From Clostridia bacterium (GTDB taxonomy: Bacteria; Bacillota; Clostridia; Oscillospirales; Acutalibacteraceae): a stretch of 64,000 nt of DNA. The notes below the pieces were generated by a model. The model was not told the DNA's origin, did no database searches, and saw only the letters and a program-made list of their open reading frames with translations. The number at the start of each line of letters is the position of its first letter. Position 1 is the first letter of the stretch. The stretch is taken from positions 1 through 64,000 of the forward strand of contig JAFYSP010000025.1 of the NCBI GenBank assembly GCA_017559305.1. Reading direction: 5' to 3'. This document shows, piece by piece, positions 43,352 through 52,264 of this stretch. The position numbers were made by a program, and so were the translations under genes.

Positions 43352-43756
43352 ATGTCTAAAAAGAGGACGAAAGATAGGAGCAATAAGGCTGAAAAGGTAA
43401 TTGCCGTTATTGCTTTGATTGTTTGTATCACTGTCATTGGATATGCCGCAAAACTCAAAGCCTACAAACCTATAGAGTATGAAATCGGCGAAACCAAGAC
43501 CGAGAGAATTAAAGAAACTGTTTCCCTTCAAAATGCGCTTTTCACCACTACCGAATTCCAACTCGGTAAGGTTAATATTAATACCGCAACGGTCACACAA
43601 TTACAGCGCCTTGAGGGTGTCGGAGAAAAAAGAGCAGGGGATATTATTGCTTACCGTGAGCAAAACGGTCCGTTTAAGTCTATCGAAGAGGTTATGAACG
43701 TCACGGGAATAGGTGAGAAAACCTTTGAAAAATTCAAGGACGATATAGAAGTATAA
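43352..43756 (+). CDS. Membrane-anchored helix-hairpin-helix protein (ComEA-like)
   Basis: The 134-residue protein has a basic N-terminus, one membrane segment (residues ~15-35) and a C-terminal tandem helix-hairpin-helix domain (V-N-I-N-T-A, L-Q-R-L-E-G-V-G-E-K-R-A, G-I-G-E-K-T-F-E). This is the DNA-binding half of ComEA, the surface receptor for transforming DNA. The SLBB domain of full ComEA is missing, so a competence role is only likely. The start at 43352 follows the gpsA stop by 1 base. Confidence 0.8.
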   Translation: MSKKRTKDRSNKAEKVIAVIALIVCITVIGYAAKLKAYKPIEYEIGETKTERIKETVSLQNALFTTTEFQLGKVNINTATVTQLQRLEGVGEKRAGDIIAYREQNGPFKSIEEVMNVTGIGEKTFEKFKDDIEV

Positions 43757-43787
43757 AAACCACTTTTCAGTGGTTTTTATTTTTTTG
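43755..43787 (+). terminator. Terminator after the comEA-like gene
   Basis: AAAAACCAC, 6-base loop, GTGGTTTTT, then ATTTTTTTG. Confidence 0.88.
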
Positions 43788-43793
43788 TAGTGG

Positions 43794-43822
43794 TTGATTT
43801 ATGATGAGTGTTGTTGTAAAAT
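43794..43822 (+). promoter_or_regulatory. Promoter of pcrA
   Basis: TTGATT, 17-base spacer, TAAAAT. The expected start of transcription near 43829 favours the ATG at 43853. Confidence 0.6.
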
Positions 43823-43852
43823 AAAAAGGATAAAATGTTTTGGGAGTTAACT

Positions 43853-46240
43853 ATGCCGAATTTTGCTGAAAATTATATAAATTTGCGCCGTGAGGTTATT
43901 CGTAAAGAATTTGCCTCGCTCAATGATATGCAGTTTTCTGCAGTTACCGCAATGGAGGGCGCAGTTCTGGTTCTTGCAGGTGCAGGTTCGGGTAAAACCA
44001 CCGTGCTTGTAAACCGCATAGAAAATATGATAGCCTTTGGCAATGCTTATAATTCCGATTTGATTCCCGATGATGCAACAGAGTCCGACCTTGCCGAAAT
44101 GCAGTATTATTTGGAGGGTAAAACTACATTTTTGCCCGATATTTCGGTAAACCCGGTAAGACCTTGGAATATACTTGCCATCACCTTTACAAATAAGGCG
44201 GCAGAGGAACTCAAAAACCGTATAATCGCAAAAATCGGAGAGAGCGGTAAGGACGTAACAGCAGGTACCTTCCATTCTCTTTGCGCGAAAATCCTTCGAT
44301 TTGACGGTGACAGATTGGGTTACACCTCAAGGTTTACAATCTATGATGACGACGACCAGAAAAGAGTTATAAAAGAGGTTTATAAGGACTTGAATCTTGA
44401 CGACAAGTTCTTGCCTATAAAATCCACCCGAAACGAAATAAGCCACGCTAAAGATGCTCTCAAAACTCCCGATGACTATTTGTTTGAAGCAGGTAGCGAC
44501 GAGAGAAGAAAGAAAATTGCGGCTGTTTTTGCAGCCTATAATGAGCGCCTTAAAAAAGCAGATGCGATGGATTTCGATGACCTTATTGCAAACACCGTAA
44601 AACTTTTTGAAGAAAACGAGGACGTTCTCGAAAAATACCGCAGAAAATTCCGCTATATAATGGTTGACGAGTATCAGGATACAAATATAGCGCAGTATAG
44701 ATTCGTAAGTTTACTTGCCGAAAAACAGGGCAATATTTGTGTTGTCGGCGATGACGATCAGAGTATTTACAGATTCAGAGGCGCAACAATAAGAAACATT
44801 CTCGAATTTGAGGATGAATACCCCGATTCTCTCGTTATCCGCCTTGAGCAGAATTACCGCTCAACAGGTAATATTCTTGATGCCGCAAACGCCGTCATTA
44901 AGAATAATACCGAGCGTAAAGGCAAAAACCTTTGGACAGATTACGGTGAAGGCGATAAAATTACTATTCATACCGCTCAGGATGAACAGCAGGAAGCAAA
45001 ATACGTAGTCGATAAGATTTTAGACAACGTAAAGCAGGGCGATTCTTTCAAGGAAAACGCCGTACTCTATAGAGTTAACTCGCTTTCCCGTTCTATAGAA
45101 AACGTTTTGGTGCGAAGCGCCGTCCCTTATAAAATTATCGGCGGACATAAGTTCTATGACCGAAAAGAAGTCAAGGACGTAATGGCATATTTGCAACTCA
45201 TTTGCAATAAAAATGATGATGTGCGCCTTTCACGTATCATAAATGAGCCTAAAAGAGGCATAGGAGATACAAGTCTTAATAATGCAAAGCAAGTGGCGCA
45301 AGGACTTGGCGTCAGCACCTTTGAAGTGATTGAAAAGGCGGCAGATTACCCAATGATTCCAAAAAGCACCGCAAATAAAATGCAGGAGTTTGCTTGTCTT
45401 ATAAACCGCCTTGCCGACAGTATGGACACCCTTCCGCCACACGAGTTTTGCGAACTTGTAATCGCCGAAACTGGATATGAGGATTATTTGCGCCTTCAGG
45501 GTGTTGAGGGAGAAGAAAGACTTGAGAACGTCAAGGAACTTGTAAACGGTATCAAGGAATACGAAACCGAAAACGAGGGTGCAACCCTTATAGGATTTTT
45601 GGAGGAAGTATCCCTTATCAGTGATATTGATAAGTATGACGAATCTGCGGACTACGTCGTTTTGATGACTGTTCACTCCGCAAAAGGTCTTGAGTTCAAA
45701 AACGTATATCTGATTGGCGTTGAGGAGGGTATTTTCCCGGGCTCACAGTCGATTTTCGCAGGCCCTGAAGACCTCGAAGAAGAGCGCAGACTTGCTTACG
45801 TAGCGATCACAAGAGCCAAGCGCCGCCTTTATATTACAAACGCTTATTCAAGATTTAATTATGGGCAAACAGGCAGAAATCTCCCGTCAAGATTTATATC
45901 CGAAATCCCTGCCGAACTTTGCACCGTCACCAAAAAGACGTTTTCTGCATCTCCATTTGGTTCGTCAATAAGATTTTCTGACGGTGACGATTTTGAGCCT
46001 TCAAGCCGCTCTTATACTCCTGCGGCATCATATCAAAAACCCGCCCGTGCCTACACACCCCCTGCAAAAACCAAATCCGCCCTATATAAATCAGGGGATA
46101 AGGTTGAACATAGGATTTTTGGCAAGGGAGAGGTACTCACAGCCGAGCCGATGGGTAACGACGTTTTGCTCAAGGTTCAATTTGAGTCGGGAGAAACCAA
46201 AAAAATTATGGCAAACTTTGCTAAACTTACTAAACTCTAA
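43853..46240 (+). CDS. pcrA: UvrD/PcrA-type ATP-dependent DNA helicase
   Basis: The 795-residue SF1A helicase has motif I G-A-G-S-G-K-T-T, motif Ia F-T-N-K-A-A, motif II V-D-E-Y-Q-D-T, motif III G-D-D-D-Q-S-I-Y-R-F-R-G-A, motif IV Q-N-Y-R-S-T, and V-H-S-A-K-G-L-E-F. A C-terminal Tudor-like end (G-D-K-V-E-H-R-I-F-G-K-G) matches PcrA. It acts in repair and removes RecA or stalled polymerase. The start at 43853 follows GGGAG; an in-frame ATG 18 bases earlier with AAAAGGA is the alternative, but it lies very close to the predicted transcription start. An insertion of about 45 residues after motif I is visible. Confidence 0.95.
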   Translation: MPNFAENYINLRREVIRKEFASLNDMQFSAVTAMEGAVLVLAGAGSGKTTVLVNRIENMIAFGNAYNSDLIPDDATESDLAEMQYYLEGKTTFLPDISVNPVRPWNILAITFTNKAAEELKNRIIAKIGESGKDVTAGTFHSLCAKILRFDGDRLGYTSRFTIYDDDDQKRVIKEVYKDLNLDDKFLPIKSTRNEISHAKDALKTPDDYLFEAGSDERRKKIAAVFAAYNERLKKADAMDFDDLIANTVKLFEENEDVLEKYRRKFRYIMVDEYQDTNIAQYRFVSLLAEKQGNICVVGDDDQSIYRFRGATIRNILEFEDEYPDSLVIRLEQNYRSTGNILDAANAVIKNNTERKGKNLWTDYGEGDKITIHTAQDEQQEAKYVVDKILDNVKQGDSFKENAVLYRVNSLSRSIENVLVRSAVPYKIIGGHKFYDRKEVKDVMAYLQLICNKNDDVRLSRIINEPKRGIGDTSLNNAKQVAQGLGVSTFEVIEKAADYPMIPKSTANKMQEFACLINRLADSMDTLPPHEFCELVIAETGYEDYLRLQGVEGEERLENVKELVNGIKEYETENEGATLIGFLEEVSLISDIDKYDESADYVVLMTVHSAKGLEFKNVYLIGVEEGIFPGSQSIFAGPEDLEEERRLAYVAITRAKRRLYITNAYSRFNYGQTGRNLPSRFISEIPAELCTVTKKTFSASPFGSSIRFSDGDDFEPSSRSYTPAASYQKPARAYTPPAKTKSALYKSGDKVEHRIFGKGEVLTAEPMGNDVLLKVQFESGETKKIMANFAKLTKL

Positions 46241-46255
46241 AAATTGGAGGAATTT

Positions 46256-47083
46256 ATGTTCAAGATAACCGAAAAACGTTTTTTGTGTGAAAACGTTGTC
46301 TATATGTCAATAGATGCGCCCTTCGTCGCAAAAAAGGTTGAGCCGGGTCAGTTTATAATTCTTCGCATTGATGAATTCGGCGAAAGAATTCCTTTGACCG
46401 TTGCAGACTTTGATAAAGAGCAAGGAACAGTCAGTATCATTTTTCAGACGGTTGGCAACACAACCAAAAAACTCTCCATGCTAAAGGTTGGCGACAGTAT
46501 TGCAGATTTCGTAGGACCGCTTGGTAAACCAACCGAGTTCGGTGCGCCTAAAAGAGCAATTGTAGTAGGCGGCGGAGTGGGATGCGCTATAGCCCATCCT
46601 TCTGCAAAGGCACTATATAATATGGGCGTTAAAACTGACGTTATCGCAGGTTTCAGAAATAAAGATATCGTAATTCTCGAAAAGGAATTCGAGGCGGTCT
46701 GTGATAATCTTTATATAACTACTGATGATGGCAGTTATAAGAGAAAAGGACTTGTAACAGAGGTGCTTCGCGAACTTCTCGAAAAGGAACCCTGCGATCT
46801 TGTAATAGCAATTGGTCCTATTCCTATGATGAAGTTCGTTTCTGCGCTCACAAAGGAATATGGTGTTAAAACCATCGTCAGCTTAAATCCTATTATGATT
46901 GACGGTACTGGTATGTGCGGCGGCTGTAGGGTTACCGTTGGCGGAGAGGTAAAATTCGCTTGTGTTGACGGACCTGACTTTGATGGCCACCTCGTTGATT
47001 TTGATAACCTTATGAAACGAAACGGATTTTATAAAAACGAGGAAAATCATAAGTGCAGATTGGGAGGTAACGGCAATGTCTGA
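46256..47083 (+). CDS. nfnA: NfnA: ferredoxin-NADP+ oxidoreductase small subunit
   Basis: The 275-residue flavoprotein is of the PyrK/NfnA type: an FAD-binding beta-barrel (E-P-G-Q-F-I-I-L-R, R-I-P-L-T-V-A-D), an NAD-binding domain (V-G-G-G-V-G-C-A-I-A), and a 2Fe-2S site (M-C-G-G-C-R, C-V-D-G-P). NfnAB catalyses flavin-based electron bifurcation between NADH, NADP+ and reduced ferredoxin. It is paired with and overlaps nfnB by 8 bases, so NfnA is preferred over PyrK. GGAGG precedes the ATG at 46256. Confidence 0.9.
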   Translation: MFKITEKRFLCENVVYMSIDAPFVAKKVEPGQFIILRIDEFGERIPLTVADFDKEQGTVSIIFQTVGNTTKKLSMLKVGDSIADFVGPLGKPTEFGAPKRAIVVGGGVGCAIAHPSAKALYNMGVKTDVIAGFRNKDIVILEKEFEAVCDNLYITTDDGSYKRKGLVTEVLRELLEKEPCDLVIAIGPIPMMKFVSALTKEYGVKTIVSLNPIMIDGTGMCGGCRVTVGGEVKFACVDGPDFDGHLVDFDNLMKRNGFYKNEENHKCRLGGNGNV

Positions 47084-48461
47084 TATGTCGATGAAAAAAA
47101 CTCCCATTGCAGAACTCGATCCCAACATCCGCAATAAAAACTTCCAAGAAGTTTGCTTGGGATATACCGAAGCCGAGGCAATGAAAGAGGCATCAAGATG
47201 CCTTCGCTGTAAAAATAAACCCTGTGTTTCGGGTTGCCCTGTAGGTGTTAAAATCCCTGAATTTATGAAAAAGGTGAGCGAGGGCGATTTTGCCGCCGCT
47301 TACGAAATAATTTCTCTTGATAATTCTTTGCCTGCCATTTGCGGCAGAGTTTGTCCGCAGGAGCATCAGTGCGAGGGTAAATGTATCAGGGGCATCAAGG
47401 GCGAAAGCGTTGCAATCGGCAGACTTGAGCGTTTTGTTGCCGATTGGAATATGCAGAATAATAAAAGTCAAATAATAAAACCTGAACCGAACGGCAAAAA
47501 AGTAGCCGTTATAGGAGCAGGCCCATCGGGACTTGCCGCAGCAGGCGACCTTGCCAAAATGGGATATGCCGTCACGGTTTTCGAGGCGTTTCATACCGCA
47601 GGCGGAGTTTTGCAGTACGGAATTCCCGAATTCCGCCTACCTAAAAATATAGTAAATAAAGAGGTTGAAAACCTTGAAAAACTCGGAGTTGAGATTTTGA
47701 CCGATATGGTTATCGGCAAGGTGCTTACAATTGATGATATTTATGAAATGGGATATGAAGCCGTCTTTATAGGTACAGGGGCAGGTCTTCCGCAGTTTAT
47801 GGGAATTAAAGGCGAAGATTCGGTCGGCGTTTATTCGGCAAACGAATTTTTAACAAGAATCAATCTTATGAAGGCGTATTTAGAAGAATACGACACCCCC
47901 GTACATAAGGCAAAATCTATTGCCGTTGTCGGTGGCGGAAACGTCGCTATGGATGCCGCAAGGTGTGCAAAAAGACTTGGTGCAGAGCACGTTTATATTG
48001 TCTACCGCCGTTCTCTTGATGAAATGCCCGCTCGAAACGAGGAAATTCATCATGCGGTTGAGGAAGGTATTGAATTGTTGCTTCTTACCAATCCTACCGA
48101 AGTGTTGTCAGACGAGAGAGGATACGTCAAGGGACTTTCTTGTGTGAAGATGCAGTTGGGCGACCCCGATGAAAGCGGCAGAAGAAGACCGACTGCTGTT
48201 GAAAATTCCGAATTTACACTTGAGGTAGATTCGGTTATAATGGCTCTCGGCACTTCTCCCAACCCGCTTATCCGTTCTACTACGAAAGGACTCGAAACCA
48301 ATAAAAAAGGTTGCTTCGTAGTTGATGAAAATCTGATGACTACCAAGCAGGGTGTTTTCGCAGGCGGTGACGCCGTCACAGGTGCCGCAACCGTAATACT
48401 TGCAATGGGGGCAGGCAAAAAAGCCGCAAAATCCATTGATGAGTACCTGAAAAGCAAGTAA
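47076..48461 (+). CDS. nfnB: NfnB: NADPH-dependent large subunit (GltD-like)
   Basis: The 461-residue protein resembles the glutamate synthase small subunit. The N-terminal Cys-rich region for two 4Fe-4S clusters has C-L-R-C-K-N-K-P-C-V-S-G-C-P, C-G-R-V-C-P-Q and C-E-G-K-C. FAD (I-G-A-G-P-S-G-L-A) and NADPH (V-G-G-G-N-V-A-M-D-A-A) sites follow. With NfnA it bifurcates electrons in the cytoplasm of anaerobes. GltA-type annotation is common, but no glutamate synthase large subunit is adjacent. SD GGGAGGT. Confidence 0.9.
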   Translation: MSDMSMKKTPIAELDPNIRNKNFQEVCLGYTEAEAMKEASRCLRCKNKPCVSGCPVGVKIPEFMKKVSEGDFAAAYEIISLDNSLPAICGRVCPQEHQCEGKCIRGIKGESVAIGRLERFVADWNMQNNKSQIIKPEPNGKKVAVIGAGPSGLAAAGDLAKMGYAVTVFEAFHTAGGVLQYGIPEFRLPKNIVNKEVENLEKLGVEILTDMVIGKVLTIDDIYEMGYEAVFIGTGAGLPQFMGIKGEDSVGVYSANEFLTRINLMKAYLEEYDTPVHKAKSIAVVGGGNVAMDAARCAKRLGAEHVYIVYRRSLDEMPARNEEIHHAVEEGIELLLLTNPTEVLSDERGYVKGLSCVKMQLGDPDESGRRRPTAVENSEFTLEVDSVIMALGTSPNPLIRSTTKGLETNKKGCFVVDENLMTTKQGVFAGGDAVTGAATVILAMGAGKKAAKSIDEYLKSK

Positions 48462-48500
48462 AAAAGAGTTGTGTAGAAAATTTCTACACAACTCTTTTGA
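48462..48500. terminator. Bidirectional terminator between nfnB and phosphohexomutase
   Basis: AAAAGAGTTGTGTAGAAA pairs with TTTCTACACAACTCTTTT (18-bp perfect arms). It ends the convergent nfnAB and phosphohexomutase transcripts. Confidence 0.9.
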
Positions 48501-48511
48501 TTTTATCGGTT

Positions 48512-50224
48512 TTATACGCCCATTATTGCCTTGAAACCCTCTCGCATCTTGCTTGCGATTTCATCGGCTGTCTGCTTTGAATCGGCAGTAGCGGTTACGT
48601 AAAGTTTGATTTTTGGCTCTGTGCCGGAAGGACGTACAATAACCGAATTTCCGCCGCCAAAACCAAAGTAAAGTACGTTTGCTTTAGGAAGGGTAATAGG
48701 TGTCTTTTCGCCACTTCCGAGATTGGTTGTGACGCTTGTTCTATAGTCGCCGACTTCGGCAACTGTAAGACCTGCAACCTCTTTTGGAGGATTGTTGGCA
48801 AGTGAGTCCATAATGTTTGCCATAACAGCCATTCCGTTTTGACCTTCGAAATTGAAACTGCATTGACTGTTGTGGAAGAAACCGAATTCCTTTTCGAGTT
48901 CGGCATAAACGTCAACGAGAGATTTTCCTTGCTTGTAGTAATAACAAGCCATCTCACATATAAGCATTGAGGCAACGACTGCATCTTTGTCGCGGACGTA
49001 ACTGCCTTTGAGATATCCGTAACTTTCCTCGAAACCGAGTTGATATCTGTTCTCTTCGCCTTTTTCTTCGAGTATTGCAATCTGTTCGCCGATATACTTA
49101 AATCCGGTAAGCACGTTTATCATCTTGCAACCGTATTTCTCGGCTATTGGCAGACACATATCTGTTGTAACTATCGTCTTGACGGCAATAGGATCTTTTT
49201 CAAGAGTGCCTTTTTCGGTCTTGACAGAAAGAATGTAGTTAAGAAGCATTGCGCCGACCTGATTGCCTGTAAAGAGTTTGTAATCGTCGCCGTCCTTTAC
49301 TGCGATGCCTACTCGGTCACAGTCAGGGTCGGTTGCAAGTAAAAGATCTGCAGGATGCTCTTTTGAAAGTTTTATAGCAAGGTCAAACGCCTCGCGGAAT
49401 TCAGGGTTGGGGAAGGGTAATGTCGGGAAGTTGCCGTCGGGAAGTTCTTGTTCGGGAACTACCGTAACGTCAAAGCCAACCTTTTTGAGAATTGCTCTGA
49501 CCGGCTTGTTTCCGGCACCGTGGAGAGGGGAATATATAATTCCAAGACCGCTGTCTTTGAATGCTTCGGGATAGCAGGACTGCTCCAATACGCAGTCGAG
49601 ATAACTTTCCGTCACACTGTCGGGAATATATTCGATAAGCCCGTCGGCTACCGCTTTGTCGAAATCCACCGTCTTGATATCTTTGAAAGTATCAAGACTT
49701 CCGATAATTTCGAGCACGTGGTCACTCGCTTCAACACCTAATTGACAACCGTCAGGTCCGTAAACCTTGTAGCCGTTGTACTTGGCGGGGTTGTGAGATG
49801 CAGTAACCATAACACCTGCTTCGCAACCGTAGTATCTGACCGCATAAGAAAGCATTGGAGTCGGCATAAGTTCGGGGTATATGTAAACCTTTATTCCGTT
49901 GGCGGCAAAAACACTTGCAGTCATTTCTGCGAATAGAAGTGACTTGATTCTTGAATCGTATGCAACTGCGACCGAAGCGCCTTTTTTGACAGAATTCACG
50001 TGGTCTGCAAGACCCTGCGTTGCCTTACCGACGGTGTACACGTTCATTCTGTTGGTACCTGCGCCGATAACACCACGAAGTCCTGCCGTGCCGAATTCGA
50101 GCTCGGTGTAGAATCTGTCGGAAATTTCTTCCTCTTTTCCTTCGACCGATTTAAGTTCTTCAATAAGGTCGGGATCGAGTGTTGCATTTTCGAGCCATTC
50201 GTTGTAAATTTGGGAATACTTCAT
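48512..50224 (-). CDS. Phosphoglucomutase/phosphomannomutase
   Basis: The 570-residue alpha-D-phosphohexomutase has the active-site Ser loop T-A-S-H-N-P-A-K-Y-N-G-Y-K-V-Y-G, the metal loop D-P-D-C-D-R, the sugar loop G-F-E-E-S-Y-G and the phosphate loop R-P-S-G-T-E-P-K-I-K. Length and motifs match the PgcA-type alpha-phosphoglucomutase of Firmicutes, linking glucose 6-phosphate with glucose 1-phosphate for glycogen and wall glycan synthesis. SD GGAGG is 7-8 bases from the ATG. Its promoter lies at 50268. Confidence 0.94.
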   Translation of the reverse strand: MKYSQIYNEWLENATLDPDLIEELKSVEGKEEEISDRFYTELEFGTAGLRGVIGAGTNRMNVYTVGKATQGLADHVNSVKKGASVAVAYDSRIKSLLFAEMTASVFAANGIKVYIYPELMPTPMLSYAVRYYGCEAGVMVTASHNPAKYNGYKVYGPDGCQLGVEASDHVLEIIGSLDTFKDIKTVDFDKAVADGLIEYIPDSVTESYLDCVLEQSCYPEAFKDSGLGIIYSPLHGAGNKPVRAILKKVGFDVTVVPEQELPDGNFPTLPFPNPEFREAFDLAIKLSKEHPADLLLATDPDCDRVGIAVKDGDDYKLFTGNQVGAMLLNYILSVKTEKGTLEKDPIAVKTIVTTDMCLPIAEKYGCKMINVLTGFKYIGEQIAILEEKGEENRYQLGFEESYGYLKGSYVRDKDAVVASMLICEMACYYYKQGKSLVDVYAELEKEFGFFHNSQCSFNFEGQNGMAVMANIMDSLANNPPKEVAGLTVAEVGDYRTSVTTNLGSGEKTPITLPKANVLYFGFGGGNSVIVRPSGTEPKIKLYVTATADSKQTADEIASKMREGFKAIMGV

Positions 50225-50267
50225 ATTTTGCCTCCAGATGATAAATTTGCTATTTACCTATATATTT

Positions 50268-50296
50268 AATTTAATACATAAATAGAAGAATGTCAA
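50268..50296 (-). promoter_or_regulatory. Promoter of phosphohexomutase gene
   Basis: Minus strand TTGACA, 17-base spacer, TAAATT. Confidence 0.55.
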
Positions 50297-50410
50297 TCAA
50301 AAGCGGTCGATATTTTTTTCACTGGGAGGAGAAAATTGTAAAATATTGTAAAATATGCACAAATTTAATACACAAAAGTAAAAGAAAATACACAATTTTC
50401 TTTACGACGC

Positions 50411-50439
50411 TTGACAAAGTTACAAAAATGTAGTATATT
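50411..50439 (+). promoter_or_regulatory. Promoter of sigma factor gene
   Basis: TTGACA, 17-base spacer, TATATT; the expected start of transcription lies only about 12-25 bases before the candidate start codons. Confidence 0.75.
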
Positions 50440-50456
50440 TATTACATATTATTAGT

Positions 50457-51035
50457 ATGGGTTTTTATGTAATGAAAGAAAATGATTATTCTGCTTATTC
50501 GGCAGAGGAATTACAAGCTTTTTGCAGCCAAAAAAACAGCGCTGCACTTGCCGAACTTGCCAAAAGATATCTGCCTTTAGTCAAGTCGAGAGCGCTTTAT
50601 TGGTCGGCAGGAGAGGGCGAGTATGACGATTTGGTTCAAGAGGCGTATCTTGGATTTTTATCGGCAGTTTCCTCTTTCGATGGCAGTGTGGGAGTGTCTT
50701 TCGGGTATTTCGCAAAGATGTGCGTAGACAGAGCCCTGCTTAATTATCAAAAAACTCTTGCAAAGACTAATGCTCATCAAAGCATTCCTCTTAATGATGG
50801 GTTGCAGGCGGCGGGTCTTGGGCCTGAAGCATTGGCAATTCTTCGTGCAGACCTTGCAAACGCTAATAAAGAGGCGCTCGAAAAACTTTCCGCCTTCGAA
50901 TATGAAGTGATGAGTTATTACATAGGCGGATATAAAATCAAGGAAATTTCCGAGTTGTTGTCGGTTTCCTCCAAATCTGTTGATAATGCTGTCCGAAGAT
51001 TTAAGCAAAAGCTTAGAAATGATGGCCAGAATTAG
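50457..51035 (+). CDS. Sigma-70 family factor (SigH/alternative type)
   Basis: The 192-residue protein has sigma region 2 (L-A-K-R-Y-L-P-L-V-K-S-R-A, D-D-L-V-Q-E-A-Y-L-G-F-L) and region 4 (L-S-A-F-E-Y-E-V-M-S-Y-Y, then the helix-turn-helix I-K-E-I-S-E-L-L-S-V-S-S-K-S-V-D-N-A-V-R-R). It lacks region 1.1 and a long region 3, as in SigH-like or stress sigma factors. No anti-sigma gene is adjacent. Two in-frame starts, ATG 50457 and ATG 50472, both lack a good SD, and the leader is very short. Its target promoters are unknown. Confidence 0.85.
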   Translation: MGFYVMKENDYSAYSAEELQAFCSQKNSAALAELAKRYLPLVKSRALYWSAGEGEYDDLVQEAYLGFLSAVSSFDGSVGVSFGYFAKMCVDRALLNYQKTLAKTNAHQSIPLNDGLQAAGLGPEALAILRADLANANKEALEKLSAFEYEVMSYYIGGYKIKEISELLSVSSKSVDNAVRRFKQKLRNDGQN

Positions 51036-51137
51036 CAAATATATAAGTCCTGTTATTTGATTATGCAGAGCGTTGTTCGTTAAAGATATCGGTGTAATTC
51101 CGTACGGGGCTAAAAAAAATTAGAGAGGTATATAAGT

Positions 51138-51416
51138 ATGTTCGAAGACAAGACCCTTGTATGCAAAGACTGTGGAGCAGAATTCGTTTTCACAGCAGGC
51201 GAGCAGGAGTTTTACAATGAAAAAGGCTTTGTAAACGAGCCTCAGCGTTGTAAAGCTTGCCGTGATGCAAGAAAGAATGCCGGCAGAGCACCCAAAGAGA
51301 TGCACGAAGCAGTTTGTGCAAATTGCGGTGGAGTTGCTAAGGTTCCTTTTGCACCTCGTGAAGATCGTCCCGTATACTGCAGTGAATGCTTTGCTAAAAT
51401 GAAAGAGCAGGCCTAA
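51138..51416 (+). CDS. Zinc-ribbon protein
   Basis: The 92-residue protein has two C-x-x-C pairs in the N-terminal half (C-K-D-C-G, then C-K-A-C) around E-F-V-F-T-A-G-E-Q-E-F-Y. A second set lies in the C-terminal half (C-A-N-C-G-G, C-S-E-C-F). This is the small zinc-ribbon family common in Firmicutes and Chloroflexi, of unknown function. SD GAGAGG is about 9 bases from the ATG. It is followed by its own terminator. The 100 bases before it hold no recognisable promoter, so it may be co-transcribed with the sigma factor. Confidence 0.8.
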   Translation: MFEDKTLVCKDCGAEFVFTAGEQEFYNEKGFVNEPQRCKACRDARKNAGRAPKEMHEAVCANCGGVAKVPFAPREDRPVYCSECFAKMKEQA

Positions 51417-51424
51417 TCACACAG

Positions 51425-51466
51425 GAAAAACTCCGCTTCGGGTTAATACTCGAAGCGGTTTTTTTA
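51425..51466 (+). terminator. Terminator of zinc-ribbon gene
   Basis: CCGCTTCG, 10-base loop, CGAAGCGG, then TTTTTTT. Confidence 0.92.
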
Positions 51467-51568
51467 AACTTTTTTCGTAAGTTTTAAGTTTATTCACACT
51501 TATATGTTCCCAATTTATTAGAATAAGGATATGAATGGTTGAATTATAAATACAAAGGAGATATAATA

Positions 51569-52252
51569 ATGTATAAGGTTTTAATCGTCGATGATGACGT
51601 AAATATTTGCGAATTGCTTAAAATCTATCTTGAGAAAAACGGCTTTGAAACCGCAATAGTGAATGACGGGCTTTCTGCAATACAATATGCCGAATCAAAA
51701 AATCCCGACATTATTTTGCTTGATATAATGTTACCCGGGGTTGACGGCTGGCAGGTCTGCCGTGAAATCAGAAAGAAATCTGACGTTCCGATTATAATGC
51801 TCACAGCCAAGGGAGAAACCTTTGACAGAGTTTTAGGACTTGAACTCGGCGCCGATGATTACATACCAAAGCCATTTGATACAAAAGAGGTGGTCGCTCG
51901 TGTCAAGGCGGTCCTTCGCAGAAGCACAACACCTAAAGAACCTCAGCAAAAGGTAGTAACCTTTGATAAGTTGTCGATCAACATAACAAGTTACGAACTT
52001 ATCGTTGACGGTAAACAGATAGATACTCCCCCTAAAGAACTCGAACTCATTTACCACCTTGCAAGTAATCCCGGAAGAGTATACACCAGAAATCAACTTT
52101 TGGATGAGGTTTGGGGATTTGATTACTTCGGTGACTCAAGAACTGTTGACGTTCACGTTAAAAGACTTCGTGAGAAACTCGAAAACGTAAGTGACGAGTG
52201 GGAACTCAAAACAGTATGGGGCGTCGGCTATAAATTTGATCTTAAAAAATAA
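51569..52252 (+). CDS. OmpR-family response regulator
   Basis: The 227-residue protein has a receiver domain (V-D-D-D, phosphoacceptor Asp52 in L-L-D-I-M-L-P-G, Lys in Y-I-P-K-P-F) and a C-terminal winged helix (A-S-N-P-G-R-V-Y-T-R-N-Q-L-L-D-E-V-W-G). It pairs with the histidine kinase 12 bases downstream; the third gene is an HtrA protease. The grouping suggests envelope stress sensing. SD AAAGGAG is 9 bases from the ATG at 51569. No clear promoter was found between 51467 and 51568. Confidence 0.95.
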   Translation: MYKVLIVDDDVNICELLKIYLEKNGFETAIVNDGLSAIQYAESKNPDIILLDIMLPGVDGWQVCREIRKKSDVPIIMLTAKGETFDRVLGLELGADDYIPKPFDTKEVVARVKAVLRRSTTPKEPQQKVVTFDKLSINITSYELIVDGKQIDTPPKELELIYHLASNPGRVYTRNQLLDEVWGFDYFGDSRTVDVHVKRLREKLENVSDEWELKTVWGVGYKFDLKK

Positions 52253-52264
52253 AGGCTGTTCAGT

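Noticed and set aside
50330..50395. Tandem short repeats TTGTAAAATA and ATACACAA upstream of the sigma factor gene
   Set aside because: Low-complexity AT-rich text; no clear operator symmetry.
51036..51137. Possible tRNA or small RNA between the sigma factor and zinc-ribbon genes
   Set aside because: No cloverleaf, promoter or terminator could be drawn.
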